Source: Terrirhizobium terrae (GTDB lineage Bacteria > Pseudomonadota > Alphaproteobacteria > Rhizobiales > Rhizobiaceae). Taken from it: DNA of 64,000 nucleotides. Position 1 is the stretch's first letter. The number at the start of each line of letters is the position of its first letter. The notes beneath the pieces were generated by a model. The model made no database searches, was not told the DNA's origin, and worked only from the letters and a program-made list of their open reading frames with translations. The position numbers and the translations under genes are program-made. The stretch is from the NCBI RefSeq assembly GCF_030323265.1, contig NZ_CP104992.1:2579501-2643500 (forward strand). Direction: 5' to 3'. This document shows positions 9,576 through 19,639 of this stretch, one piece after another.

Positions 9576-12500
9576 ATGAAGTTCAACAAGCTGCGCCTCG
9601 TCGGGTTCAAGTCCTTCGTCGAGCCGACGGAATTCTTCATCGAGCGCGGCCTGACCGGTGTGGTCGGGCCGAATGGCTGCGGCAAGTCGAACCTTGTCGA
9701 AGCCCTGCGCTGGGTGATGGGCGAAAACTCCTACAAGAACATGCGTGCGTCCGGCATGGACGACGTGATCTTTTCCGGCTCCGGAAATCGCCCGGCGCGC
9801 AACACCGCCGAAGTCGGGCTTTATCTCGACAATTTCGACCGCACCGCGCCTGCCGCCTTCAACGATGCCGACGAGATCCAGGTCACCCGCCGCATCGAGC
9901 GCGAGAACGGTTCCGTCTACCGCATCAACGGCAAGGAAAGCCGCGCCAAGGACGTACAGCTTCTCTTCGCCGATGCCTCGACGGGCGCCCGCTCGCCTTC
10001 CATGGTCGGGCAGGGGCGTATCGGCGAGCTGATCAATGCCAAGCCGCAGGCCCGCCGCCAGCTCCTGGAAGAGGCAGCCGGCATCTCCGGCCTGCATTCG
10101 CGTCGCCACGAGGCAGAGCTTCGCCTGCGCGCCGCCGAAACCAATCTGGAACGGCTGGAAGATGTCGTCGTCCAGCTGGAAAGCCAGATCGAGAGCCTCA
10201 AGCGTCAGGCCCGCCAGGCGAACCGTTTCAAGTCGCTTTCGGCCGATATTCGCGCCCGCGAGGCGATGCTCCTGCATATCCGCTGGGTCGAGGCCGAACA
10301 GGCGGAACTGGAAGCCCAGACCGCGCTGAACCAGATCACCAATGTCGTCGCCGAAAAGGCGCAGGTGCAGATGGAAGCGGCCAAGGACCAGGCGGTCTCC
10401 AGCCTCAAGCTGCCCGAACTGCGCGAGGAGGAGGCGAAAGCCGGTGCCGCCCTGCAGCGCCTGCAGATCGCCCGCAGCCAGCTGGAGGAAGAGGCCGGAC
10501 GCCTCTTGAAGCGGCGCGACGAGCTGACCCGCCGGCTGGCGCAGCTCGGCGAGGACATTCGCCGCGAGGAACAGCTCGCCGCCGACAACACAGCCTTCCT
10601 CGACAAGCTCGACGAGGAAGAGGCCGAACTCAACGACATGCTGGCCGATAGCGGCGCGGAAAGCGCCGATCTGCGCGATGCCTTCGAGGCGGCCGGCACT
10701 GCGCTTGCCGAGAGCGAGCAGCGCCTCGCCGCGATCACCGGCGAACGCGCTGAAGCCGCTGCCGGCCGCAACCAGCTGGAACGCCTGATCCGCGATCTCG
10801 ACGAGCGCCGCCAGCGTCTCGACCGCCAGCGGCAGGATGCGGCTGCAGAACGTGATGCCGTCACGGAGCGCCTGTCTTCGCTCGACGATCCCGCCGAAAA
10901 GGCCGAACTAGTCGAGGCTGCCGAGATCGGGCTGGAAGATGCGACCGCCGCCGCCGAGGAAGCCGAAGCGGCTCTGGCCACAACCCGTGCCGCGGAAGTC
11001 TCCGCTCGCCGTCCGGTCGAGGATGCGAAGACGGCGCTGAACGGGCTGGAAACCGAAGCCCGCACCATCTCGAAAATGCTGGCCGCTGGCGCGACCTCCG
11101 GGGACCATGTGCCGGTCGCCGAAATGATCCATGTCGAGCGTGGTTATGAGGCCGCACTTGGTGCCGCCCTCGGCGACGATCTCGAAAGCCCGGTCGATGC
11201 GTCCGCGTCGAAATTCTGGTCGGTCAGTGGCGATGCCTCTGCCGATCCGCGCCTCCCAGACGGCGTCGAGCCGCTTGCCGCCCGCGTCACCGCCCCGCCG
11301 GAACTCGCTCGCCGTCTTGCCCAGATCGGCATCACATCGGCTGAACAGGCCCGCACGTTGATGGCCTCCTCAAGCCCGGCCAGCGGCTCGTGACGAAGGA
11401 TGGCGCCGTCTATCGCTGGGACGGCCATGTGACCGGCTCCGAGGCGCCCGGCGCGGCTGCCCTTCGCCTGTCGCAGAAGAACCGCCTTTCCGAACTCGAA
11501 GCCGAGATCGACGAGGCCCGCGACATCCTCTCTGAATGCGAGAGCCTGCTCGCCGACGCCACAGCCGAGATCGCCACGAGCGAACGCGTCCTCGGCGATG
11601 CTCGCGACCGTGTCAGGCTCGCGACCCGTCAGGTGGCCGATGCCCGTGAGGCTCTGGCTGCCGCAGAGCGCGCCTCCGGTGACCTGATGCGCCGCCGTGA
11701 CGTGGTGACGGAGGCGCTGCATCAGGTCGAGGCGCAGATCGAGGATGTCGATGCGCAGGGCGAAAATGCGCGCATTGAGTTGGAAAACGCGCCGGATATT
11801 TCCGAGCTCGACAATCGCCTGCGCGACCAGCAGGCCGAGGTCGCCACCGATCGCGGCCGTCTGGCCGAGGCCCGCGCCCGCTACGAAGGCTTGAGCCGCG
11901 AGCTGGAAGCCCGCAAGCGCCGCATCGCGGCCATTGCCCAGGAGCGCTCCTCTTGGAAGGCGCGTGCCGATAGCGCCGCCGCCCATATCGAAAGCCTGCG
12001 TGAACGCGAGGAAGAAGCGCGCGACGAAATCGTCGAACTGGAAGCCGCACCCGAAGAGGTGGATGATCGCCGCCGCAGCCTGCTGTCGGAACTGCAGAAG
12101 GCCGAGGAAGCCCGCCGCAAGGCGTCCGACGAACTCGCTCTCGCCGAAACCCGCCAGCGCGAGGCCGACCAGCGTGCCGCAACCGCCCTGTCCGAACTGG
12201 CCGACGTCCGCGAAAAGCGCGGCCGCGCCGAAGAACGTCTCGTCTCCGCCGCCGAAAAACGTCACGAGAGCGAGCTGCGCATCCGCGAGGCACTCAATGT
12301 CTCGCCGCCCGAAGTGCTGCGCCTTGCCGGCATGCAGCCCGGCCAGCCTGTGCCGGATATCCGCGCCATCGAGCGCGAGGTCGATCGCCTGAAGATGGAG
12401 CGCGAGCGCCTCGGCGCCGTCAACCTGCGCGCCGACGAGGAACAGCAGGAACTGGCCGAAAAGCTCGGTACCTTGACCCGCGAGCGCGACGACGTGGTCG

Positions 12501-13036
12501 ATGCCATCCGCAAGCTGCGCGGCGCAATCCAGAACCTGAACAAGGAAGGCCGCGAGCGTCTGATCGCCGCCTTCGACGTGGTCAACGCCCAGTTCCAGCG
12601 CCTGTTCACCCATCTCTTCGGCGGCGGCACGGCGGAACTGCAGCTGATAGAATCGGATGACCCGCTGGAAGCTGGTCTCGAAATTCTCGCCCGCCCGCCG
12701 GGCAAGAAGCCGCAGACCATGACGCTGCTCTCGGGCGGCGAACAGGCGCTGACGGCGATGGCACTGATCTTTGCCGTCTTCCTCACCAATCCCGCGCCGA
12801 TCTGCGTGCTGGACGAGGTGGACGCGCCGCTCGACGACCACAATGTCGAGCGCTACTGCAACCTGATGGACGAGATGGCCGCATCGACCGAGACGCGCTT
12901 CATCATCATCACGCATAATCCGATCACCATGGCACGGATGAACCGTTTGTTTGGCGTGACGATGGCGGAACAGGGCGTGTCGCAATTGGTATCGGTCGAC
13001 CTGCAGACCGCCGAGCTTCTGCGCGAAGCAAGCTGA
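9576..13036 (+). CDS. smc: Chromosome segregation ATPase SMC, frameshifted in the hinge
   Basis: SMC forms a ring-shaped dimer that condenses and segregates the chromosome with ScpAB. The N-terminal head has Walker A GPNGCGKSN at residues 31-39. Long coiled coils flank a central hinge. The C-terminal head has the ABC signature LLSGGEQALTAMAL and Walker B PICVLDEVDAPLDD. The gene is split between two frames at about 11368-11370. Adding one C turns the dead-end tail into ASLKPGQRLVTKDGAVYRWDG and restores 1,153 residues, the expected length. The break is in the hinge, and such a mutation would probably be very deleterious, so a sequence error is the likely cause. Confidence 0.95.
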
Positions 13037-13054
13037 CAAAAAATCAGTCTCGCA

Positions 13055-13070
13055 AATAAATCGATTTATT
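13055..13070. repeat. 16-base perfect palindrome after smc
   Basis: AATAAATCGATTTATT is self-complementary over all 16 bases and lies 18 bases after the smc stop in AT-rich DNA. No T-tract follows, so it is not a normal terminator. It is the first structural element in the 362-base gap between smc and ppdK. Confidence 0.5.
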
Positions 13071-13150
13071 GTCATCATAAATACGTCAATTCACCTATAT
13101 GGGTGATGCGCAAAATGCGGTATATGAATACATGAATTAGACAATTCGTC

Positions 13151-13277
13151 GGGGGCTGGGGGCGCACCTTCTGGTGCGAATAGCCATCCTGACGGATGCT
13201 ACCCCCGCGCGGGTTTCCTGTCCCGCGCGGAAGGCTTTGCGGGGCCGAGTGTGATCCGGCCCCGCAAAGCCTTTTAA
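13151..13277 (+). ncRNA. Candidate structured RNA between smc and ppdK
   Basis: A compact series of helices with no convincing coding frame. A GGGGG/CCCCC helix (13158-13162 with 13202-13206) encloses two hairpins: CGCACC-TTCT-GGTGCG (13163-13178) and CATCC-TGAC-GGATG (13185-13198). Next is a 9-base-pair hairpin CCGCGCGGG/CCCGCGCGG (13205-13230) that shares two bases with the first helix, and last a strong terminator. This is the layout of a free small RNA or a regulated leader. I recognise no named family, and a plain string of terminators is the alternative. Confidence 0.45.
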
Positions 13278-13281
13278 TTTC
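13231..13281 (+). terminator. Strong Rho-independent terminator before ppdK
   Basis: A perfect 16-base-pair stem (AAGGCTTTGCGGGGCC, 13231-13246, with its complement at 13258-13273) around an 11-base loop is followed by TTTAATTT. It ends either smc readthrough or the candidate RNA. Confidence 0.85.
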
Positions 13282-13304
13282 ACCCATCTAGCTGTCTCAT
13301 CGTC

Positions 13305-13327
13305 ATTATGTTGCGCCGCAACATAAT
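13305..13327. promoter_or_regulatory. 23-base palindrome upstream of ppdK
   Basis: ATTATGTTGCG and CGCAACATAAT are perfect inverted repeats around a single central C, ending 71 bases before the ppdK start. A one-base centre is too tight for an RNA hairpin loop, so a dimeric regulator site is more likely. The regulator is unknown. Confidence 0.5.
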
Positions 13328-13398
13328 CCTGCCCCGTTGAATTCCTAACCTATTGCAAAATCTGCAAATGCGGGGGAAAGATGCGGTGGGAGGCAGGC

Positions 13399-16071
13399 AT
13401 GACGAAATGGGTTTATCTGTTCGGAGGAGGCGAGGCTGATGGCAGCGCTGCGGACGTGGCGTTGCTCGGAGGAAAGGGCGCTCATCTCGCGGAAATGGCC
13501 AATCTCGGCCTTCCGGTTCCTCCAGGCCTCACGATCACCTGCGATGCCTGCCATGATTTCTTCGACAACGGCAAGAAGCTCTGCGATGAGCTGAAGAACC
13601 AGGTTATCGCGGGCATCAAGACGATCGAAGCCAAGACCGGCCGCGTCTTTGGTGGCGGCGAGCGGCCGCTGCTTCTCTCCATCCGCTCCGGCGCGCGCGC
13701 CTCCATGCCGGGCATGATGGACACTGTCCTCAATCTCGGCCTCAACGATAAGACCGTCCAGGCACTCGGCCATGATGCCGGCGACGCGCGATTTGCCTGG
13801 GACAGTTATCGCCGCTTCATCCAGATGTATGCCGATGTCGTCATGGGCCTCGACCATGAGGCCTTTGAAGAAATTCTCGAAGACCAGAAGGGCGCGCTCG
13901 GGCACGAGCAGGACACCGATCTCTCGGCCGTCGAATGGCAGCATATCGTCGATCTCTACAAGCGCCTGATCGAGGAAGAGCTTGGCGAGAGTTTCCCGCA
14001 GGATCCCGACGTGCAGTTGTGGAAGGCGATCGCCGCCGTATTCTCGAGCTGGAACAATGCCCGCGCCGCGACGTATCGCAACCTGCACCGCATTCCCGAC
14101 AGCTGGGGCACGGCCGTCAACGTCCAGGCCATGGTCTTCGGCAATCTCGGCTCGACGTCTGCCACCGGCGTGGCCTTCACCCGCAATCCCTCGACCGGCG
14201 AGAAGGCGCTCTATGGCGAGTTCCTGGTCAATGCCCAGGGCGAGGATGTCGTTGCCGGCATGCGTACGCCGCAGTCGATCACCGAGGAAGGGCGCCTCGC
14301 ATCCGGCTCCGACAAGCCGTCGATGGAAAAGCTGATGCCGGCAGCCTTCACTGAGTTTCGCGCCACCTGCGAGCGACTTGAGAACCACTATCGCGATCTG
14401 CAGGATGTCGAATTCACCGTCGAGCGTGGCAAGCTGTGGATGCTGCAGACGCGCACCGGCAAGCGGACGACAAGGGCCGCGATGAAGATCGCGGCCGATC
14501 TCGTCGCCGAGGGCCTGATTTCCGAAGAGGAAGCGGTCTGTCGCATCGAGCCGTCCTCACTGGATCAGCTGCTGCATCCGACGATCGACCCCAAGGTCCA
14601 GCGCCATATCCTCGGCTCCGGCCTGCCTGCGTCGCCGGGCGCTGCCACAGGAGAGATCGTCTTCACCGCCGAACAGGCGGTGGAGGCCGAAGCGGAAGGC
14701 CGCCGCGTTATCCTCGTGCGTATCGAGACGAGCCCCGAAGACATCCACGGCATGCATGCGGCCGAGGCGATCCTGACCACCCGTGGCGGCATGACCAGCC
14801 ACGCGGCCGTCGTCGCCCGCGGCATGGGCATTCCCTGCGTCGTCGGTGCCGGATCGATGCGTGTCGACCTGCGCAACGAGCTGCTGATCGGCGTCGGCGG
14901 TGTCACGCTCAGAAAGGGCGACATCGTCACCATCGACGGCTCGTCCGGCCAGGTGCTGAAGGGCAGCGTCGCCATGCTGCAGCCGGAACTCTCCGGCGAT
15001 TTCGGCAAGCTGATGGCCTGGGCTGACAAGACGCGCCGCATGTCCGTCAGGACCAATGCCGACACGCCGCAGGATGCCCGGTCGGCCCGCTCCTTCGGCG
15101 CCGAGGGCATCGGCCTCTGCCGAACCGAGCATATGTTCTTCGAGGGCGAGCGCATCCACATCATGCGCGAGATGATCCTCGCGGAAGACGAGACTGCGCG
15201 TCGTGCGGCGCTCGCCAAGCTTCTGCCGATGCAGAGGTCGGACTTCACCGAGATCTTTTCGATCATGCACGGCCTGCCGGTGACGATCCGCCTTCTCGAT
15301 CCGCCTCTGCACGAATTCCTGCCGAAGACGGAGGCAGAGATCGAGGACGTGGCGCGTGCCATGGGCATGCCGCCTGCCTTCCTCGCCCGCCGCATCGACG
15401 CTATCCACGAGTTCAACCCGATGCTTGGCCACCGCGGCTGCCGCCTGGCGATCTCCTATCCCGAGATCGCCGAAATGCAGGCGCGCGCCATCTTCGAGGC
15501 CGCGACCGAGGCTGCCGGCATGACCGGCGAACCGGTCGAACTGGAAATCCTCGTGCCGCTGGTCGGCCTCCGCGCCGAGCTCGACTACGTCAAGGGCGTG
15601 ATCGATGCGGTGGCCGGGGAGGTTTCGAAGGAGACCGGCCGGCCGATCGACTATCTCGCCGGCACGATGATCGAGCTGCCACGCGCGGCGATCCGCGCCC
15701 ATGTGATTGCCGAGACCGCCGATTTCTTCTCCTTCGGCACCAACGACCTGACCCAGACCACTTTCGGCATTTCCCGCGATGACGCTGCGACCTTCATTCC
15801 AACGTATCAGCGCAAGGGCATCATCGAGCACGACCCTTTCGTGTCTCTCGATTTCGACGGTGTCGGCGAGTTGATCCAGATTGCGGCAGAGCGCGGGCGC
15901 CGGACCAAGCCGGATCTCAAGCTCGGCATTTGCGGTGAACACGGCGGCGATCCAGCGTCGATCCGCTTCTGCGAGAATGCCGATCTCGACTACGTCTCCT
16001 GCTCGCCCTTCCGCGTGCCAGTTGCCCGACTGGCAGCGGCCCAGGCGGCGATCGACAAGCGGCGCGGTTGA
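13399..16071 (+). CDS. ppdK: Pyruvate, phosphate dikinase
   Basis: An 890-residue enzyme that interconverts pyruvate + ATP + phosphate with phosphoenolpyruvate + AMP + pyrophosphate, linking glycolytic and gluconeogenic flux. The nucleotide-binding domain occupies the N-terminal 350 residues (LGGKGAHLAEMANLGLPVPPG). The phosphohistidine domain has the catalytic histidine in TTRGGMTSHAAVVARGMG. The C-terminal PEP/pyruvate barrel ends with the catalytic cysteine in GICGEHGGDPAS. Length and domain order are normal. The start is set by GGGAGG before ATG 13399 rather than the ATG at 13381. It is a single-gene unit behind a strong terminator and a 23-base palindrome. Confidence 0.95.
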   Translation: MTKWVYLFGGGEADGSAADVALLGGKGAHLAEMANLGLPVPPGLTITCDACHDFFDNGKKLCDELKNQVIAGIKTIEAKTGRVFGGGERPLLLSIRSGARASMPGMMDTVLNLGLNDKTVQALGHDAGDARFAWDSYRRFIQMYADVVMGLDHEAFEEILEDQKGALGHEQDTDLSAVEWQHIVDLYKRLIEEELGESFPQDPDVQLWKAIAAVFSSWNNARAATYRNLHRIPDSWGTAVNVQAMVFGNLGSTSATGVAFTRNPSTGEKALYGEFLVNAQGEDVVAGMRTPQSITEEGRLASGSDKPSMEKLMPAAFTEFRATCERLENHYRDLQDVEFTVERGKLWMLQTRTGKRTTRAAMKIAADLVAEGLISEEEAVCRIEPSSLDQLLHPTIDPKVQRHILGSGLPASPGAATGEIVFTAEQAVEAEAEGRRVILVRIETSPEDIHGMHAAEAILTTRGGMTSHAAVVARGMGIPCVVGAGSMRVDLRNELLIGVGGVTLRKGDIVTIDGSSGQVLKGSVAMLQPELSGDFGKLMAWADKTRRMSVRTNADTPQDARSARSFGAEGIGLCRTEHMFFEGERIHIMREMILAEDETARRAALAKLLPMQRSDFTEIFSIMHGLPVTIRLLDPPLHEFLPKTEAEIEDVARAMGMPPAFLARRIDAIHEFNPMLGHRGCRLAISYPEIAEMQARAIFEAATEAAGMTGEPVELEILVPLVGLRAELDYVKGVIDAVAGEVSKETGRPIDYLAGTMIELPRAAIRAHVIAETADFFSFGTNDLTQTTFGISRDDAATFIPTYQRKGIIEHDPFVSLDFDGVGELIQIAAERGRRTKPDLKLGICGEHGGDPASIRFCENADLDYVSCSPFRVPVARLAAAQAAIDKRRG

Positions 16072-16142
16072 GACCATCTTGATATTGCTATGATACGACC
16101 GATAGATCCTGCCCCGAAGGGATCAGGATCGAATAGTGTCGT

Positions 16143-16409
16143 TTAGTACCGATAAAAGCCGTGCCGCCCGACAAAGACCGGGCCGTTCCAGTAGAACGGA
16201 TCGTCATAGGCCGAAAGCGAGCGTAACCGTGCGCGGCGATCGAGTTCGAGATCCAGCAGGCAACGCGCCATCCCGTCTGTCCGCGCCTTGAAGCCATAGC
16301 TGGCGCAGGTCTGCTGATCCGCCGCTCGCCGTTCCTCCGGTGTCATCGTCTGGCAGGAAGCCAGCAGCACAAGCAGAAGGGAAGGGATGAGAAAGCGTTG
16401 AGGACGCAT
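16143..16409 (-). CDS. Small predicted lipoprotein
   Basis: An 88-residue protein whose N-terminal hydrophobic stretch ends in a lipobox-like LLASC, followed by QTMTPEERRAADQQTCASYGF. The mature part has two more cysteines (CASYGF and ARCLLDLELDRRAR) and an aromatic tail. Similar short lipoproteins with the TPEERRAADQ pattern are frequent in rhizobia and have no known role. The start at MRPQRFLIPS is chosen over an upstream ATG because it begins the signal peptide. Confidence 0.65.
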   Translation of the reverse strand: MRPQRFLIPSLLLVLLASCQTMTPEERRAADQQTCASYGFKARTDGMARCLLDLELDRRARLRSLSAYDDPFYWNGPVFVGRHGFYRY

Positions 16410-16662
16410 CGTTCGAACTCCGTCAAGTCGCGCGGGGAGCCGCACGATTCATATCTAGGGCACGCGGCGTGAAAATGCTTGGCCTTGGTTGGTTTTGTAA
16501 TAAAAAAATCGACATGATGTGACGGATGAATTGAACCCTGCAATCATGCTTCGGGATTCCAATTCAACTCTACCTGCCGTACAAGACGAGAATGGCTTTG
16601 CTGTAGTGTCGCCGGACGCGGCGCGCAGAAAGTGTTCGAGCATTTAAGGTTGCGCTGCCTCC

Positions 16663-17556
16663 ATGACAGTCCGCTTTGTCCGGCCCGTTTCCCATTCCGC
16701 CTATCTCGGCCGGCGCCTGGCCCTGTCGGCCTTCCTGCTTTTTGCCATCGTTGTGCTTGCCCATCGCTTCGGCCCGCTTCGAGAGCCGGATTTTCTGGCG
16801 CTGCTGTTTCTGTCCGCAGCGATCGCCGCCGCGTCCTTGCCGTTCTCGCTGATCGGCCTGGCGCGTCTCTGGCAGGTAGGTGCAGAAGGTGGTGTTGCCG
16901 CAACGAAGGGGCTCATCTACGCCGCACTACCGCTCGGCACGGTCGCTTACGGAGCCCTTCAATACTATACCTTGCCGGCGCTCTACGACATCTCCACCGA
17001 TCTGGCCGATCCTCCAAGCTTCATCGCAGAACCGCACGCGCCACAGCAATGGCTGCCGCGACCCGAAGCTATCACCGTTGGTGAGCGCCGCATCCAGCTT
17101 GCCGCCTATTCCGGCCTGACAGGTCGCCGCTATGAGGGCGCGCTTGACCGCGTCTACGAGGGTGTCCGCAAGGCGGCGGTATCGGCACGGATCTCCATTC
17201 GCCGCAACCAGGGTCTCTCGCTCGTCGAACCGGATCTTTCCGAACGTACCGCAGCGAAGGACGACCAGGCACCGGTGCCCGACGTCGCCCCGGTTCCCAT
17301 GCCGCGGCCGGAACCTTCTCTCGATGCGGATTTCGGCAATGTCGGCGACGTCCTTCTGCAGGGCGAAACCCGCACGCTGCTCGCCGGCCTGCGCTTCGAT
17401 GTCGTCATCCGCCTTCGCGAGGATGCCGAGACCACGTCCGTCGATATCCGCGTCGTCTCCCGCTATGGCCCGCACGACCTGGGCTTCGGCGAAGAGATTG
17501 CCGAGGACTTCCTCGACAGGCTGGATTCGGAACTGCTGGGGCTCGCCGGCGGTTGA
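16663..17556 (+). CDS. DUF1499 membrane protein
   Basis: A 297-residue protein with three hydrophobic segments in the first 110 residues (for example LALSAFLLFAIVVLAHRF and GLIYAALPLGTVAYGAL). A soluble DUF1499 domain follows: AYSGLTGRRYEGALDRVYEG, then RLREDAETTSVDIRVVSRYG near the end. The proline-rich insert around residue 205 (APVPDVAPVPMPRPEP) looks like a linker. The family has no proven function. It ends 5 bases before the convergent hydrolase gene. Confidence 0.8.
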   Translation: MTVRFVRPVSHSAYLGRRLALSAFLLFAIVVLAHRFGPLREPDFLALLFLSAAIAAASLPFSLIGLARLWQVGAEGGVAATKGLIYAALPLGTVAYGALQYYTLPALYDISTDLADPPSFIAEPHAPQQWLPRPEAITVGERRIQLAAYSGLTGRRYEGALDRVYEGVRKAAVSARISIRRNQGLSLVEPDLSERTAAKDDQAPVPDVAPVPMPRPEPSLDADFGNVGDVLLQGETRTLLAGLRFDVVIRLREDAETTSVDIRVVSRYGPHDLGFGEEIAEDFLDRLDSELLGLAGG

Positions 17557-17561
17557 TTTCC

Positions 17562-18476
17562 TCAGGCGGGCCTGTAGATGCCTGCGAGCGAGGGCGACCC
17601 GTCCGTTACCACGCGCCCTTTTTCGATCAGATCTTCCAAATGCGCCAGGACCGACAGGGCTGCCGCACCATGCAGCTTCGGATCGGTCTTCACATAAATC
17701 GCCTTGACCATATCGGGAATAGTCCGGTCTCCAGCGAGGATGCGTTCCATAACGGCGCGCTCCCTCATGCGTCTGTGGGTGCGCAGGCCGCGCAGGAAGG
17801 ATGCGGTCTCGCGCACCGGCCCGCCATGGCCCGGCAGGAAGATGCGGTCATCGCGCAAGAGCAGCTTGTCGATCGACCGCATGAAATCCGCCATCGAGCC
17901 ATCTGGCGGGGCAACGATCGTGGTCGCCCAGGCCATCACGTGATCGGCTGAAAACAGGATGCCGGTGCCGTCCAGAGAGAAAGCTGAATGGTTGGCGGTA
18001 TGTCCCGGTGTGTGGACCGCCGACAGGGTCCAGCCATCGCCTTCGATCGCAGCACCATCCGCAAGCGCGATGTCCGGGCGGAAATCGGTATCGGCGCTTT
18101 CGGCGAATGGATTGATCTCACCCTCGTGCAGTGGGCGCGATGCGCGATGCGGGCCCTCCGCCACCGTGAGCGCACCGGTGGCAGCCTTCAGTCTGCCGGC
18201 AAGCGGCGAATGATCCCGATGCGTATGGCTGACAAAGATGTGGCTGACCGCGCGTCCATCGAGCGCCCGCATCAGCGCATCGAAATGCGCCTCGTCATCC
18301 GGGCCGGGATCGATGACGGCGACCGATGACGATCCACCGACGATATAGCTGTTCGTACCGTGGAATGTGAACGGGGAGGGATTGTTGACTGTCAGCCGCT
18401 GGACGCCGGCGGCTACCGGCACTGGCACTCCATAGGACGGTTGGAATGCCGTATCGAAGTCAATATCGTCTGCCAT
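17562..18476 (-). CDS. Metallo-beta-lactamase-fold hydrolase
   Basis: A 304-residue MBL-fold protein of the LACTB2-like group. The zinc motif HxHxDH appears as SHTHRDHSPLAGRL, with further metal ligands in VHTPGHTANHSAF and SADHVM, and a winged-helix-like tail (AALSVLAHLEDLIEKGRV). Relatives include ribonucleases and thioester hydrolases; the substrate is not evident. The start MADDIDFDTAFQP is preferred because upstream codons are not conserved in character. It converges on the DUF1499 gene. Confidence 0.85.
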   Translation of the reverse strand: MADDIDFDTAFQPSYGVPVPVAAGVQRLTVNNPSPFTFHGTNSYIVGGSSSVAVIDPGPDDEAHFDALMRALDGRAVSHIFVSHTHRDHSPLAGRLKAATGALTVAEGPHRASRPLHEGEINPFAESADTDFRPDIALADGAAIEGDGWTLSAVHTPGHTANHSAFSLDGTGILFSADHVMAWATTIVAPPDGSMADFMRSIDKLLLRDDRIFLPGHGGPVRETASFLRGLRTHRRMRERAVMERILAGDRTIPDMVKAIYVKTDPKLHGAAALSVLAHLEDLIEKGRVVTDGSPSLAGIYRPA

Positions 18477-18707
18477 ATGGATCCGGCCCGCTCGATGCCT
18501 TGCTTCCTGATATACCTGCTGCAATTCAAGCGGCACGCATTGTGCTCTGCCATTACGACGTTTTGCGCCTGCCGCACACCCCTGGCAAATCCCTTTGTCG
18601 GTCGCACAAAGGCGGGATTGCTGCCCGCGGCCGGCTGAGCACCCGATCCGCCAGCCAATTTAAGCAAAAACACTTTCGGAAAATGGAAAGCGAAATGAAC
18701 TTAGCCG

Positions 18708-18736
18708 TTGAGGGGGCGTCAAAGCTTTGCTAGATG
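18708..18736 (+). promoter_or_regulatory. Promoter of tRNA-Gln
   Basis: TTGAGG and TAGATG are separated by 17 bases, and the -10 element ends 44 bases before the mature tRNA. The remainder of the 304-base gap from 18477 holds nothing else I can support. Confidence 0.5.
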
Positions 18737-18780
18737 AGGCGCCTGCCGGGCGGCTTGCACTCGATTTGCCGCCCTCGCAT

Positions 18781-18855
18781 TGGGGCGTCGCCAAGCGGTA
18801 AGGCACCGGTTTTTGGTACCGGCATTCCCAGGTTCGAATCCTGGCGCCCCAGCCA
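18781..18855 (+). tRNA. tRNA-Gln (anticodon TTG)
   Basis: A 75-base gene including the encoded CCA. The acceptor stem is TGGGGCG/CGCCCCA. The anticodon stem CCGGT/ACCGG encloses the loop TTTTGGT, which gives anticodon TTG. The T-arm CCAGG-TTCGAAT-CCTGG is canonical with a 7-base loop. It decodes CAA (and probably CAG by wobble). Confidence 0.95.
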
Positions 18856-19046
18856 CGGCTTTGTTGACGAAGTCGATCTCTTTCACCGCGCTGAAATCGA
18901 GACCCTCTGGGGTTCGCCAACAATTTTCCTCCCGCCTCGCGCCGAGAGAAGGCCGCTGCCATGCAACCGAAGGCTCGTGTCGAACTAGAGCCGGCTGTGG
19001 GGCGGGCCGATCCGTTGCGAAAGCTCGATCGGCCCCTCCCAAATCC

Positions 19047-19403
19047 TTACTGGCGTGCCAGAAGCTCTTCGCAATAGCTCGGGCCATTTGCGCCCGGACG
19101 GTCGGAGGTGATCGTGATGTCGCGGATCACATAGCTGTCGGAAACCGTCAGTTTCGCCGAGCAGCTGACGCTTGCGGTGCGCCCGCTCTGTTGTTTGATC
19201 CGCTTGTAGCCGCCGCGCCAGTTATAGATCGTCGAGGATCCGCTCTCGATATCGCTGAGCGGCGGGTTATAGGCGGCAAAGAACTCGCCTGCGGAACGTC
19301 CGACCCAGGTCTTGCTGATCGGGTTGGCGGCAACGCTGACCGTGGTGCAGCCGGCAAGTGTGAAGGCGAAAAGAGCGGTCGCGGCGATAAGGCGATGGCG
19401 CAT
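19047..19403 (-). CDS. Small predicted lipoprotein
   Basis: A 118-residue protein with a lipoprotein signal (MRHRLIAATALFAFTLAGC). The mature part, starting CTTVSVAANPISKTWVG, contains a repeat-free beta-rich region and two further cysteines (VSCSAK and PSYCEELL) that could form a disulfide in the periplasm. No family with known function is recognised. It lies alone between the two tRNA genes on the opposite strand. Confidence 0.65.
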   Translation of the reverse strand: MRHRLIAATALFAFTLAGCTTVSVAANPISKTWVGRSAGEFFAAYNPPLSDIESGSSTIYNWRGGYKRIKQQSGRTASVSCSAKLTVSDSYVIRDITITSDRPGANGPSYCEELLARQ

Positions 19404-19596
19404 GAACGGTGATATCCTGATCTTTGGATTGCAGCAGAAAAACTTCCATTCTGAGCTAGCAGATTTTGTCGGCGCGTCACGGATTTGCTGAGGGTTCGAG
19501 CATCAAAACTCTCATGCGCCGCTTTTTTGCAACGCATCGCAGGCGGCTCCTTCGACAGATTGAAAAATGCTGTCGCATTTTTTTCAAGAAGGGAGC

Positions 19597-19625
19597 TTGT
19601 GCGACCAGTTCGGCTGATCTATAGA
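19597..19625 (+). promoter_or_regulatory. Promoter of tRNA-Pro
   Basis: TTGTGC and TATAGA are separated by 17 bases. The -10 element ends 14 bases before the tRNA, leaving room for a very short 5' leader. Confidence 0.5.
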
Positions 19626-19639
19626 GGCGCCGCTGGTCA

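Noticed and set aside
11144-13078. A 644-codon minus-strand frame opposite the second half of smc
   Set aside because: smc has intact ATPase motifs in this stretch; the antisense frame has a repetitive Gly/Leu/Ala/Gln composition typical of antisense coiled-coil DNA.
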